Assembly (NCBI GenBank): GCA_964016885.1
Contig: OZ024747.1
Coordinates: 2,752,360 to 2,816,359, forward strand
Source of the DNA: Eledone cirrhosa
Lineage: Eukaryota > Mollusca > Cephalopoda > Octopoda > Eledonidae
Length of the DNA: 64,000 bases
Direction of reading: 5' to 3'
The position numbers and the translations under genes are program-made. The notes below the pieces were generated by a model that had not been told where the DNA came from, did not search any database, and saw only the letters and a program-made list of their open reading frames with translations. Each line of letters starts with the position of its first letter. Position 1 is the stretch's first letter. Shown piece by piece: positions 33,186-43,030 of this stretch.

Positions 33186-33232
<47 letters not shown>
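33163..33232. repeat. (ATT)8 followed by (AGT)15
   Basis: The 5' flank of LINE copy B. The first array matches the ATT target arrays and the second is a separate trinucleotide. Confidence 0.97.
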
Positions 33233-33623
33233 ATTGCTTTTGTTGTTGTAGTATATTCATGTTTTCAGTCTATAGAATGCAAGTAGATTTTCACATGATC
33301 ATACAAAAATTCCTACATTGCATAGAAAAACCAGCAACTGCACTAGAAAATTGAGAACATCTTTAAAATGCAAAAAGGAACAAAAACCGCTGTAGGTTTT
33401 CTATTGAAACCAAAATATGAAATACAGAAATCTCATGATGAAATACTGAATCCAGTGTATTTTCTAACAAAGTTACAAATCAAATTTTTACAACATATTG
33501 ATGTTTTTACATTCATTTTAATATCAAGAGCATTTATATATCAACTGCAGTTTATGGTTAATACTTCTTTTTGTAAGGGATTGGAATATAGTTAGTCTAT
33601 TTAACCTGAGTAAATTACTAGTG

Positions 33624-33845
33624 GAGGTATGTGGCCTAGTGGTAAGGGAGTTGGACTTACAATAATAATGTTGTGGGTTCAATTCCTGAGCATGGCTGAG
33701 TTGTTGAGAGATTTGCTTCATAACTATGAGGTTCTAATTCATCCCACTGCATGTCATCTTGGGCAAGATTTTCTTTTGCATAGCCTTGAATCAACCCAAG
33801 TCTCATAAATGAAATTGGAGGAAGTTGGAAATTATTTGGAAGACA
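33624..33845 (+). mobile_element. Cephalopod-type tRNA-derived SINE (S3)
   Basis: Box A TGTGGCCTAGTGGTAAGGG and box B GTGGGTTCAATTCCTG are clear. The downstream segment CACTGCATGTCATCTTGGGC follows the common cephalopod SINE body. Confidence 0.75.
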
Positions 33846-34206
33846 ATTGCATGGATTGTAATTTAGAGGCCCAGGTTTACTACAAAATGTGTCATGCTTT
33901 TAGAGAATAGTCAACCACTTTACTTTAGTAAACTGTTCTGTTGACCAAACATCAATAAGTAGACAACTAGAAAACATCATTGTAACTGATATATATTTAC
34001 TGTTAATGGTATGAAAATTATACTTCAGCAACAACACTTCATTTACTGTGTAAGAGGATACAATTGTATCTCATAGTTAGGTATTTAGCTTTGAACTATA
34101 CATTGAAATAATAAGTATATATAAAATAATGTGACAAAGAAATTATATTGAATGAAAAAGAAATTTTTTAGAGATTGTTTTTGTTTTCTTGTTTTTTTTA
34201 CTCCTC
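33846..34206. other. Unique intronic DNA
   Basis: Nothing recognised. The pyrimidine-rich tract before the terminal exon lies at 34172-34206. Confidence 0.5.
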
Positions 34207-34208
34207 AG

Positions 34209-34489
34209 CTCTTAAGTCTTGCAACCCAGACCAACCCAAGATCATGGATGATAAATGTTCACAGAAGACACTTATTAAAGCAACACTTACAAACAGTACA
34301 ACTAAATGTTCTTACCAACAGAATCCTGGTCAGAATACAAGCAGCAATGATGTTATTGATCTGAAGTCTTTTAGAGTCAATAGTACTAATCCTACCATAA
34401 CACCACAATCTTGGAATCTACCAACTAGAAACAGTTTTACATCTTATGCTAAGCCACTTCCAGCAATACCAAAGACAATTTGTTCATAA
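34209..34489 (+). CDS. Terminal coding exon of an unidentified host gene
   Basis: Follows a strong acceptor (TTTTTTTTACTCCTCAG at 34192-34208). The first two bases CT complete the codon left by the exon at 27143-27284, and the frame then runs 92 codons to TAA at 34487. The peptide begins LKSCNPDQPKIMDDKCSQ and ends SYAKPLPAIPKTICS. It is rich in Ser, Thr, Asn and Pro, has several potential N-glycosylation or phosphorylation sites and no membrane segment. KPLPAIP (34451-34471) fits the class I SH3-ligand pattern K-x-x-P-x-x-P. These features would suit a cytoplasmic tail, but no family is recognised. A candidate AATAAA lies at 35568-35573, implying a 3' UTR of about 1.1 kb if used. Confidence 0.7.
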
Positions 34490-35746
34490 ATATTGGAATA
34501 TGATTAATATTATCTATGTGAAAAAAAATGACTCCTTTTCATACTCCATTATTAAAACAATATCTGATGAAGATTGAATCATACAAAGAAATATATAAAC
34601 TAATCAAATATTTTAAATTTCCTGTAACTTGTGATAATTTTAGACTAATTATTTGGCATAGCAATGGCTTATGACATTTGTATGTTTCTCTGCATTTATG
34701 CCTTTTTTGGGTGCCCCTGTGTGTGTGTGTTTGTGTGTGCATGTGCAGGAGTAAATCTACGTGTGTATGCGTAAGTCTAACTGTGTGTATGTGTACTGTC
34801 TAACTGTGTGTATGTATACGTCTAAATGTGTGTACGTATAAGCCTAATTGTGTGTATGCATAAGCATAATTGTGTGTCTGTGTGAGTCTGTATGTATGTG
34901 TAAGTCTAACTATATGTATAAGTCTGTGTGAATGTGTCAAGATATAATTTGATACATCCATCTTTTTATGTATATTTCTTTAAGGTAAAATTTTGAATAT
35001 TAACAACTTTTTGAGTTTTTTTTTTGTATTTTTCTTTTTTTTTACTTTCAAAGATCTTTCATCATCTGTTTAATCTCAGATGTCAACTTGGCCTAGAACT
35101 AAGAAATTCCTAGTTTCAGTTCTAGCTTCACTCAATCACTTAAATATTACCAACATTTCAGCTGAAAATTATTTTCATATCTATTTGACTCATCATTTTT
35201 TAATGATATATTCTTTTAAGTTATTCCTTTAAACTTAAGAATATATTTCCTTTCTTAGAGATAAGACAAAAAAAAACAATATGGCCAAATTAATTAAGAT
35301 TTTTGTGAAAGAAGCAACAATTGACTTTAAGAAAAAATATTGATCGACAAGAAAAGCTAACTACAATAGTTAAAATGGTCCAAATAATTATGTTATTATA
35401 TATAACAGTCATGATATGAAAGGCTCCACAGCCTGAAAATATTCAAGACATTTATAAAAGACCTTGAAACATTTAAAATTTGCAGGTTGGAATCGCCTAT
35501 CAAGCACTTTAAATTCATACCTCTGATAAATGTTAAAAGGTAAGTATTTTTCTTGTAATATATTTAAAATAAATTTCAATGTTTCTGATACAATGTCTGA
35601 ATATTATGTTTTGCTCTTGTCTTGTGGTTTGATTTTCTTTGGTGTAAGTTTACAATCATATTACTATCCAAATGATTAATTAAATCATATCATATGAAGC
35701 AAGAAAATCAGACAATATTAATGAAAAAAAAACGTATAAATCTAAT
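34490..35746 (+). other. Probable 3' UTR and downstream DNA with a TG minisatellite
   Basis: A degenerate repeat of about 22-26 bp with core GTCTAACTGTGTGTATG occupies 34715-34935. AATAAA occurs at 35568. No other feature is seen. Confidence 0.45.
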
Positions 35747-35747
35747 A

Positions 35748-36304
35748 CTAACCCTTTTTTTTTTCAACTTGGCCAAAACTGGCTCTGGTTTTATGAAATA
35801 AAATCAACCATTTTAAAGGTTTCCAGTTTAAATTAAAATCTTCCAACATAATTTTATTTAAGAACCTCACATTAAGTTACTATCTTAGTAACAAAATAAT
35901 CAATTATTTTTGTAAAACTTGCTCTGGTTGTATGGAATATAGCCACCAATTTTAAAGGTTTCCAGTTTAAATTAAAATCTTCCAACACAATTTTATATAT
36001 GAACCTTAAATTAATACGTTAGTAATGAAATAATTAATAAGTTTAGTAAATCCCTCAAAATCCTTCATTAATTGGCAGTATCGGTAGAGGGTCGGACACC
36101 ATGCTTTGACGCATAGAGTTACAGCCCTTGCCATTCTGAGTTCAAATCCCGCCGAGGTTAACTTTGCCTTTCATCCTTACGGGGTCGATAAAATAAAGTA
36201 CCAGTAATGCACTGGGTAATTGCTGGCCTTGTGCCCAAAGTAGAAACAATTAAATAATTGAAATAGACAGTATTTCAATAGTAATGTGATCATGGAAGGG
36301 TTAA
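35748..36304 (+). mobile_element. piggyBac-like MITE M2, copy b, with SINE insertion
   Basis: Starts CTAACCCTTTTTT (TTAA mutated) and ends GGAAGGGTTAA. The block CTGGCTCTGGTTTTATG to CTTCCAACATAATTTTAT is duplicated once inside (about 35770-35880 and 35920-36010). A SINE interrupts it at 36074-36250. It matches copy a at 6482. Confidence 0.75.
36074..36250 (+). mobile_element. SINE S1, full length, nested in MITE M2
   Basis: Head GGCAGTATCGGTAGAGGG, box B TGAGTTCAAATCC and tail GGCCTTGTGCCCAAAGTAGAAACAATTA are all well preserved, close to the family consensus. It is younger than the MITE it interrupts. Confidence 0.95.
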
Positions 36305-36877
36305 ATAAAATAAATAGGATAAATAACATAATACTTTATAGAATTTAACTTTATTATGCTTAACAAGTAGAGGAATTCTGACAATGGAACCAGTTTAATA
36401 CTCAGTGCAAAGAACAGGTTGAGAGAGAAGGCACTAGAAGACAATAAAGAGAGCATGACATTAAAATCATATTTCATATGTGCTACATATGTTAGTATTA
36501 CTCAATATACATATTGTTTTAAAGCTAATTTGAAACCGATGTTAATTGTACTAACTCTAAGTACATAGCAATAAACATATTTTTTTCTATTTGCTTATGA
36601 ACAATTATATAGCAATCTGTCAATTGATAATCGAAAGCCATTTTATTTATTCATTGTCATTGCACCTGATTCCTGCAACCTTTATTAATATATAAACATT
36701 GAAAACAGCTTTTATGAAAATCTCTTTCCAACTATATGTCAGAATAGATTATTTACCTCCGACAATTTATGGAAAAATAGTTTAGTAGTTCATCTCATCA
36801 TATATACTATCTTTCAAACTACACACATGCGCATGCACACACACACATATGATATATACATTATATATGCATATATA
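36305..36877. other. Unique AT-rich DNA
   Basis: Nothing recognised apart from a short CA/TA run at 36832-36878. Confidence 0.4.
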
Positions 36878-37005
36878 TATCATCATCACCATTTTACGTC
36901 CGTTCTTCCATGCTAGCATGGGTTAGACGGGTTGTCTTGTGGGCAGTGTCTGGTTGGCTGACCATGCCTTGCTCATACAAGAACTGATTTTTGGCTTGAT
37001 TTCTA

Positions 37006-37143
37006 CAGCTCGATTCCCTTCCTAACACCAACCTCATTTACAGTGAGTGCTGGGTGCTTTTCCGTGGCGCCTACACGTCCACTTTACAGTGTGGGCTGGG
37101 TGCTTTTTTGCCGTGGCACCTCCACGACCACTTTGCAGTGGGA
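37006..37143 (-). repeat. LINE 3' UTR region shared with SINE S2
   Basis: Its minus strand matches the tails of the SINEs at 42261 and 58978 (CACTGCAAAGTGGTCGTGG, GGTGCCACGG, CACCCAGCACTCACTGTAAA, GGTTGGTGTTAGGAAGGG). It contains two tandem GCACCCAG..TGTAAA units. Confidence 0.9.
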
Positions 37144-37171
37144 GGGTGTGGGAGCATATTGTCTATATGCT

Positions 37172-37582
37172 TCAGCTTGTACCCATGGGAGGTCGGGTAC
37201 TCTGTATTACTGCGTGACGCCAGAGGTCACGGTCATGTGTCATCACCTTTGAGAGGTGTAATTGGGTAAGGTCGGCTTTTATCACCTCATCCCAGGTCTT
37301 CTTGGATCTCCCCACTCCGCGGTTTCCATTGACTTCTAGTGCTCTGCACCTTTTTATGCAGCTGTCATCCTTCATATGCATCACATGTCCATACCAACGC
37401 AACCGCCTCTCCTGCACACAGCATTTGATTCCTCTTATGCTCAGTCTGTCTCTCAATTCATTTATGCTTTGTCGTTCGCGTATATTACTATTACACATCC
37501 ATCGGAGCATGCAAGCTTCGTTTCTTTCTAATCTACGTAAGTCTTCCACCTTCAGCGCCCAGGTCTCACTACCATGTAACAT
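37172..37582 (-). pseudogene. LINE C-terminal region
   Basis: 136 open codons from MLHGSETWALKVEDLRRLER through MLRWMCN, RRLRWYGHVMHMKDD and GRSKKTWDEVIKADLTQL to a stop. This is the conserved C-terminus after the reverse transcriptase in RTE-like elements. Upstream, in other frames, are FCYLGDRISSGGGYSES and FRELLPLLAAKGFSL, the expected preceding region, so the segment is frameshifted from the rest. Confidence 0.85.
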
Positions 37583-37860
37583 TGCTGTTCGGATAAAGTC
37601 TACCTTTCATTTTGAGGGAGAAGCCTTTTGCAGCTAGCAGTGGCAGTAGTTCCCTGAACTTCTTCCATCCCATTCTTACCCTAGTTATTGTACTTTCTGA
37701 ATACCCACCTCCACTGCTAATTCGGTCACCTAGGTAGCAGAAGCTGTCTACTGTTTCTACAGAGCCCTCCCAGAGATTGGTGGTACTTGTTTCCTGTGAC
37801 TGTTAGCTGCTTGCTGTCCCAGCACAGCTGCTGCATGTGAAGCCTACATTCTTAATTAAG

Positions 37861-37970
37861 CTTCCTGAGATCCCGCTACATCTCTTGTGTACCCATTGTT
37901 TGCATTTGGGGCAGAGAATCGAGTCCCTACCTACACCTTTCCTACATACTGAGCAAGGCCATTTCCCTTA
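37861..37970 (-). pseudogene. LINE-encoded Cys/His zinc finger
   Basis: Translates as PCSVCRKGVGRDSILCPKCK followed by QWVHKRCSGI: C-X2-C-X11-C-X2-C-X4-H-X2-C. This finger lies between the reverse transcriptase and the C-terminal region in this LINE family and presumably binds nucleic acid. Confidence 0.75.
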
Positions 37971-38154
37971 GGGGATCTGGGTTCTGTTTTCTCGTATACT
38001 TACAAGGACCTTAGTCTTTGTCATGTTGACTTTGAGACCCTTTCTTTCTAGTCCCTGCTTCCAAGTTTGGAATTTCTTCTCTAGTTCTACCATAGATTCA
38101 GCTATAAGTGCGAGGTCATCAGCATGCAGGAGTTCCCATGGGCATCCTCTGTTA

Positions 38155-39006
38155 TTAAACTCCTCCGTGATTAATGCATCCTCCGTGATTAAACTCCTCC
38201 GTTATTGCCTGCAGGACTATGATGAACAGGAGAGGGCTAAGAACAGAGCCCTGGTGGACACCAACCTGTACACTAAATTCCTCGCTATACACATTGCTAA
38301 TCCTAACTTTGCTGACTGCTCCCCTATACATGGCTTGTACAGCTTTCACAAGCCATTCATCTACTCCTAGTTTTCTAAGAGCCCACCAGATTACAGCACG
38401 TGGAACTCTGTTGAAGGCTTTCTCGAGATCGACGAATGCCAGGTAGAGTGGCTTACTTTTAGTTAGGTACTTTTCCTGTAACTGCCTCACAAGGAAGAGG
38501 GCATCAGTGGTGCCTCTTCCTGGTACAAACCCAAATTGCATCTCATCTAGTTTCACCCAGTCCCTAATCAACTGTGCTATAACTCTTTCTGTTACTTTCA
38601 TGACCTGGTCCATCAGGTTTATACCTCTATAGTTTCCTCTATCTAGTGCATCACCTTTTCCTTTGTAGCAGTTGATAATGATGCTACTGCACCAATCTTT
38701 TGGTATGACACCTTTTAGTATTACCTGGTTAACAATACGTGTGGTTATAGTGTGACCTACAGACCCAGATGCCTTCAGCATCTCAGCAGCTATACCCGAT
38801 GGACCGGTTGCCTTCCCCATCTTCATATCTTTGATTGCCTTACTTACTACACTGCTGCTGACTTGTACTGCTGGCCCCTCTATAGGGTCTACTTGGGGTA
38901 GGGTCTCTTCTTCCCATGCATTCTCCTCATTTAGTAATCTGTCATAATGGCTCTTCCATGCATCTTTCTTCTCAGCACATGATATATTGTATATATATAT
39001 ATACAC
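38155..39006 (-). pseudogene. LINE reverse transcriptase (fingers and palm)
   Basis: The frame holds [79 protein letters not shown] (motif A, catalytic Asp present) and GVHQGSVLSPLLFIIVL (motif B). The catalytic LHADDLALIA (motif C) lies at 38114-38129 in another frame, after a local duplication of GGAGGAGTTTAAT-type sequence. The first 15 or so codons come from the TA repeat, not the element, so the Met is spurious. Confidence 0.88.
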
Positions 39007-39013
39007 AATAAAT

Positions 39014-39063
<50 letters not shown>

Positions 39064-39067
39064 ATAT

Positions 39068-39135
<68 letters not shown>

Positions 39136-39254
39136 ATATCATGTGCTGAGAAGAAAGATGCATGGAAGAGCCATTATGATAGATTACTAAATGAGGAGAA
39201 TGCATGGGAAGAAGAGACCCTACCCCAAGTAGACCCTATAGAGGGGCCAGCAGT
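38867..39254. repeat. Inverted duplication of the LINE 5' edge around a TA core
   Basis: The left arm 38867-38994 and right arm 39127-39254 are inverted copies with a single difference seen outside the TA core. They share GCTGAGAAGAAAGATGCATG and CCCCAAGTAGACCCTATAG. The core (38995-39126) is mostly TA with two AATATATCA-type motifs. The right arm ends where LINE similarity to the left stops (CCAGCAGT). Confidence 0.93.
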
Positions 39255-39755
39255 TGGGGTCATACTTTTACCTATTTCCCACTCTACTACCCTAAGTATT
39301 GAGTATCTCTCTCTCTCTCTCTCCATCCCTCCCACTATAAACAATTTAATTCTCTTTAACTTACTACACTCTAAATCAACGACATGAAGTCTACGTATCA
39401 AAACTGATCAAGGAATCCTTCCACCTCTACCCCTCCCTCCATCTCAGTTTGTCACTCTACTTCCTAACTCTTCTCCCCCTTCCTCTCTCTCTCTATACTA
39501 TTCCGTTTGTCCCCCCACTTTCTAATTCCTCTTCCTCTCTCTCTATACTAGTAAATACAATTCCAAAAAAATGTTTTTCTCTATATATTAAGAACTTTTT
39601 TTAACTTACTATTTTGAAAATTTGGACGTGAACAACAATTATCATTGAGTGGCTGCTATTTGAGTATAGCAATATAAGGTTGCACTTACCAATGAAACGG
39701 TCGTAAATACCTGGATAAAATCCTTTTCTTAATGCTTACCTGTGTTTTCTCTTTT
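39255..39755. other. Unique DNA, CT-rich in part
   Basis: A TCTCTC run lies near 39306-39324, followed by pyrimidine-rich sequence with repeated CTCTCTCTATACTA. No gene. Confidence 0.45.
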
Positions 39756-39756
39756 A

Positions 39757-39760
<4 letters not shown>

Positions 39761-39828
<68 letters not shown>

Positions 39829-39917
39829 GTGTATATATATATGTATGTATATATATATATATATATATACATATATATATGTATATATATATATATGTAT
39901 GTATATATATATATTTG

Positions 39918-40012
<95 letters not shown>

Positions 40013-40075
40013 TTATGTGTGTGTGTGTGTGTATGATTCTAAATATCTATATCTATATATATATATACATATGCT
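39761..40075. repeat. (TA)n/(TG)n compound microsatellite
   Basis: TA, TG and TATG tracts with artefactual open frames. Confidence 0.96.
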
Positions 40076-40289
40076 TGTGTGGTTGTGTCTATATATGTAT
40101 GTTTGCATACATGAATACACTAAGCTTAAGATTTAGTAGAATGTACAACCACTGATTCCAGCTATTTGCACTATCATACTTTTTGGTTTCTAATAATTCC
40201 CTGGGGAATTGGTTGACCAAATACTTTGCTTAATAGTTTTATTCATTTAAATAAAAAAATTCATTCTTTCTCTTAGATTTCAGGTATTT

Positions 40290-40418
40290 TTTGAAAGCAA
40301 AGCATTGGCCCCTAAAATACTACAGTGGGCTCTGCAATGCTACTGTGGGCTCTTGCAATGCTACAGTGGACCCCCTGGAGCCCACTTACCATTGGCCAGC
40401 CTGGCCAGTCTGCCACTG
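40290..40418 (-). mobile_element. Possible hAT-type element end
   Basis: The minus strand begins CAGTGGCAGACTGGCCAGGC next to a TA repeat. Inside are three short repeats GCAATGCTAC..GTGGGCTC. No matching opposite end was found. Confidence 0.35.
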
Positions 40419-40924
40419 TTTATATATATACGTAGTGCAGTAAGAACAATATCTATTTCAATAATTCCTTGATTACAACATTCGACATGAAGATGCTTGA
40501 ATCCCTAAGATTTCATAATTTATGATCTGTCTGTTTGCCTTTCTGTCTTTCTGTCTGTCTATCATCTTCTTTTTCTTGCTCCAACCATCACTGTATCCAA
40601 CCATCACTGTATTTCATTTTACTTACAGGTGTGTCGGTAGGTAGGTAGGTTGCTAGATAGATAGATTGATGAATAAACCAAAGCATGTTTATTTTATACA
40701 TATATATATAGAGAGAGAGCATGTACACGTGAGAACGAGAGAGAGATGTTTAAGATTAATTGCTCAGTCATTGATCAGAAGCACTTTTAGGCTCATAATC
40801 CTTCATCAGATGTGTTTGATTTTACACTGATAAGAAAGTTTGTAGATTGATGGCTGGACACAGCTGTTTATATCTTTACTGTTCAGTGATACTAAGCATT
40901 TACTTCCATTTGTCTAATTCTTCC
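40419..40924. other. Unique DNA with small tandem duplications
   Basis: A 16-bp direct repeat CCAACCATCACTGTAT occurs at about 40582-40613, plus GTAG/ATAG and GAGA runs. No gene. Confidence 0.45.
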
Positions 40925-41066
40925 CTGTAGTTCAGCTGAGTATACTGGAGCCAAGTGAAATGAAGTGTTTTGCTCAAGAACACAACACACACCCAGTCCA
41001 GGAATTGAACCGATGACATTATGATTTTAAATCCAACACACTTACCACTGGGACATCTACCTCCAA
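40925..41066 (-). mobile_element. tRNA-derived SINE relic (S2-like)
   Basis: Minus strand: AGATGTCCCAGTGGTAAGTG (box A) and ATCGGTTCAATTCCTGG (box B) followed by GTGTTCTTGAGCAAAACACTTCATTTCACTTGGC. Confidence 0.7.
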
Positions 41067-41333
41067 CTTGGTTCATATGTAGAGCATATATTTTATATTG
41101 AGGGAAATGAATGTATAATTCCTCATAGTCCAGTTTTAACTGAGACGAAACTGGTCAGTGACTGTAAGGAATTCTACTTAAGAGCTCTCATATATTCTTA
41201 TCAAAAGAAATTACATTCAACCATTAGTGACTGTCTTTCTTTTTATAACGGGCTAAATTAGTTGGGGGTATATAACCCAACAAAACTTAAATACCTGTAT
41301 ATGTCACTGTTGTAATTAATTATATATATATTT

Positions 41334-41485
41334 GTGGTAAGGTTGCTTGGATGCGTCCATAGGCGGTATTGAGCACTCTATGCAAACAGTTCGCACCTCG
41401 AATTGTTCGCCATAGAAACATTTGTAATACGTAATAAATTTGTGTTCCGATGCATCACTGACTCTTCGTTTTCCATATTATACAT
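41334..41485 (+). mobile_element. Possible LTR-like fragment
   Basis: A GC-balanced segment beginning TGTGGTAAGGTTGCTTGG, with AATAAATTTGTGTTCC near its end and closing in CA. The TG..CA ends and polyadenylation signal resemble a small solo LTR, but no partner or protein is visible. Confidence 0.25.
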
Positions 41486-41507
41486 AATATATACATATAT
41501 ATATATA

Positions 41508-41632
41508 TAATCAGTTCCTGTATGAGCAAGGCATGGTCAGCTGACCAGACACTGCCCACAACACGACAACCCGTCTAACCCATGCTAGCATGGAAGAACG
41601 GACATAAAACGGTGATGATGATGATGATGATG
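41508..41632 (+). mobile_element. RTE-like LINE 3' terminus
   Basis: Reads CAGTTCCTGTATGAGCAAGG, CTGACCAGACACTGCCCAC and CCATGCTAGCATGGAAGAAC, then a GATGAT tail. It is nearly identical to the end of the LINE at 36.9 kb. Confidence 0.9.
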
Positions 41633-41650
41633 ATATATATATATATATAT

Positions 41651-41955
41651 CATCATCATCATCAATAATTTTATGTCAGTTTTTCCAAGCCTGCACAGCA
41701 TCTCTCCCCTCATAGCATTCGTTCGTCATCTCTTCTGTGAGTCTCAGTGATTTAAGATCAGCTCTAACCACCTCCACCCACATCTTCCTTTGTCTACCTC
41801 TATTGCAGCTTTATACCAGTGGGATTTCTTGGAAATTCTTCACCCAACGATCATCATCCATGCACACAACATGCCTGTACCGATGCAGTTGTCTCTTTTG
41901 CATACCATTTCTGATTCCTCTTAAACCTAATTTCATTCAAACTCTACCTTTCTCT
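41651..41955 (-). mobile_element. LINE C-terminal relic, diverged subfamily
   Basis: The minus strand encodes RQLHRYRHVVCMDDDRWVKN, a stop, then NRGRQRKMWVEVVRADLKSL ending WKN and a stop close to a GAT tail. This is an RTE-like C-terminus without the long 3' UTR of the other copies. It faces the preceding LINE tail, giving a tail-to-tail pair. Confidence 0.7.
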
Positions 41956-42005
41956 CACATTTGCTTAGCACACACATATATATATATATTTCCACACATA
42001 TATAA

Positions 42006-42037
<32 letters not shown>

Positions 42038-42129
42038 GTAGAGGTTGTATTTAATTTGTTGGGATTCAACAAGCTTGTACATTTTTATAACTGATATAAA
42101 GCACTCAACAGTATAGTGGAATAAATATT

Positions 42130-42724
42130 CAATATATTAATAAATGGAAACTATATTTATAAAACCATAATTATTTTATTATATATATTTCAAGGGTAAC
42201 GAAGGCAGCGAACCTCAACCTGTTAAGGTTGTCTTTATGCGGGTATGTCAATATTTATTTATAAAGGAGGCACATGGCTTAGTGGTTAGAGCATTGGCCT
42301 TGCAATCGAAAGGTTGTGAGTTCAATTCTCAGACCGGGTGATGTGTTGTTTCCTTGAGCAAGACACTTTATTTCACATTGCTCCAGTTTACTCAGCTGTA
42401 AAAATGAGATGATAGGGACTGGGGTCCCTATCATTCCACTGCAAAGTGGTCGTGGAGGTGCCACGGAAAAAAAAAGCACCCAGCACTCACTGTAAATGAG
42501 GTTGGTGTTAGGAAGGGCATCCAGCTGTAGAAATCAAGCCAGAATCAGTTTCCGTCCCACCCTTGCAAGCAGGGAAAAAGCGGACGGAAAATGAAATGAT
42601 GATGAAAACAAATTTGTATTTTATCTGATGAAAGCGCACCAAAATTTGCCTTGGTTGCCCTTGAAATATATATAATAAAATATTTATGGTTTTATAAATA
42701 TAGTTTCCATTTATTAATATATTG
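42130..42724. mobile_element. Foldback MITE with 75-bp inverted ends, interrupted by a SINE
   Basis: The left arm 42130-42205 and right arm 42650-42724 are inverted copies (CAATATATTAATAAATGG, ACTATATTTATAAAACCATA, TATTTCAAGGG) with few differences. The SINE at 42261-42603 lies inside, so the original element was about 250 bp. Confidence 0.88.
42261..42603 (+). mobile_element. SINE S2: tRNA head fused to RTE-like LINE tail
   Basis: Box A TGGCTTAGTGGTTAGAGC and box B GTTGTGAGTTCAATTCTC fit RNA polymerase III promoter consensus. A middle domain (GCAAGACACTTTATTTCACA) follows. From about 42438 the sequence equals the LINE 3' UTR, and the end is a GATGATG tail like that of the LINE. It is close to the copy at 58978. 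It is non-coding and presumably mobilised by the LINE. Confidence 0.93.
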
Positions 42725-43030
42725 TATATATATATATATATATATAGGGGAGGGGTTCATATTTATTAACATTCAGAATTAATTAAAGCAACTTAATAAT
42801 AAAATGTAATGTATTTGATTTTTGTTTTCTTATATAAAATTTATAATTTGTTCCATTTAGCAAATCACTCCACAATGCTAAAGCCTGCCAATCCTCATTT
42901 TACTGTAGAGTGTTTGTTGATAGTTGAAGTTATTCACTTTTAAAACAAATATTTCTCAAATCATGCAAACAGAAAAAAAGAATTGTTAGTATTCCTGTAT
43001 ATATGTATGAGAAATAGATGTGTGTGAATA
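42725..43030. other. Unique AT-rich DNA
   Basis: Nothing recognised. Confidence 0.4.

Larger units (their letters stand above)
27285..34208 (+). other. Intron of the host gene, packed with LINE relics
   Basis: Bounded by GT at 27285-27286 and AG at 34207-34208. The contents are one truncated SINE, three minus-strand R4-type LINE copies, ATT arrays and a cephalopod-type SINE. All LINEs are antisense to the gene. Confidence 0.65.
36878..38994 (-). mobile_element. RTE-like LINE, 5'-truncated, most complete copy
   Basis: On the minus strand, in order: reverse transcriptase (38985-37990), a Cys/His zinc finger (37960-37860), a GSETW..RWYGHV C-terminal region (37582-37172), and a 3' UTR with two 47-bp-type repeats and the CCATGCTAGCATGG signature ending in GATGAT. 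The frame is interrupted by a local duplication near 38150-38200 and by indels between 37583 and 37860. No endonuclease domain lies within the window. The clade label rests on the C-terminal layout and the microsatellite tail. Confidence 0.85.

Noticed and set aside
42263..42340. A genuine tRNA gene
   Set aside because: Box A and box B are good, but the sequence continues into the SINE body and recurs at 58978; no full cloverleaf with a paired acceptor stem is evident.
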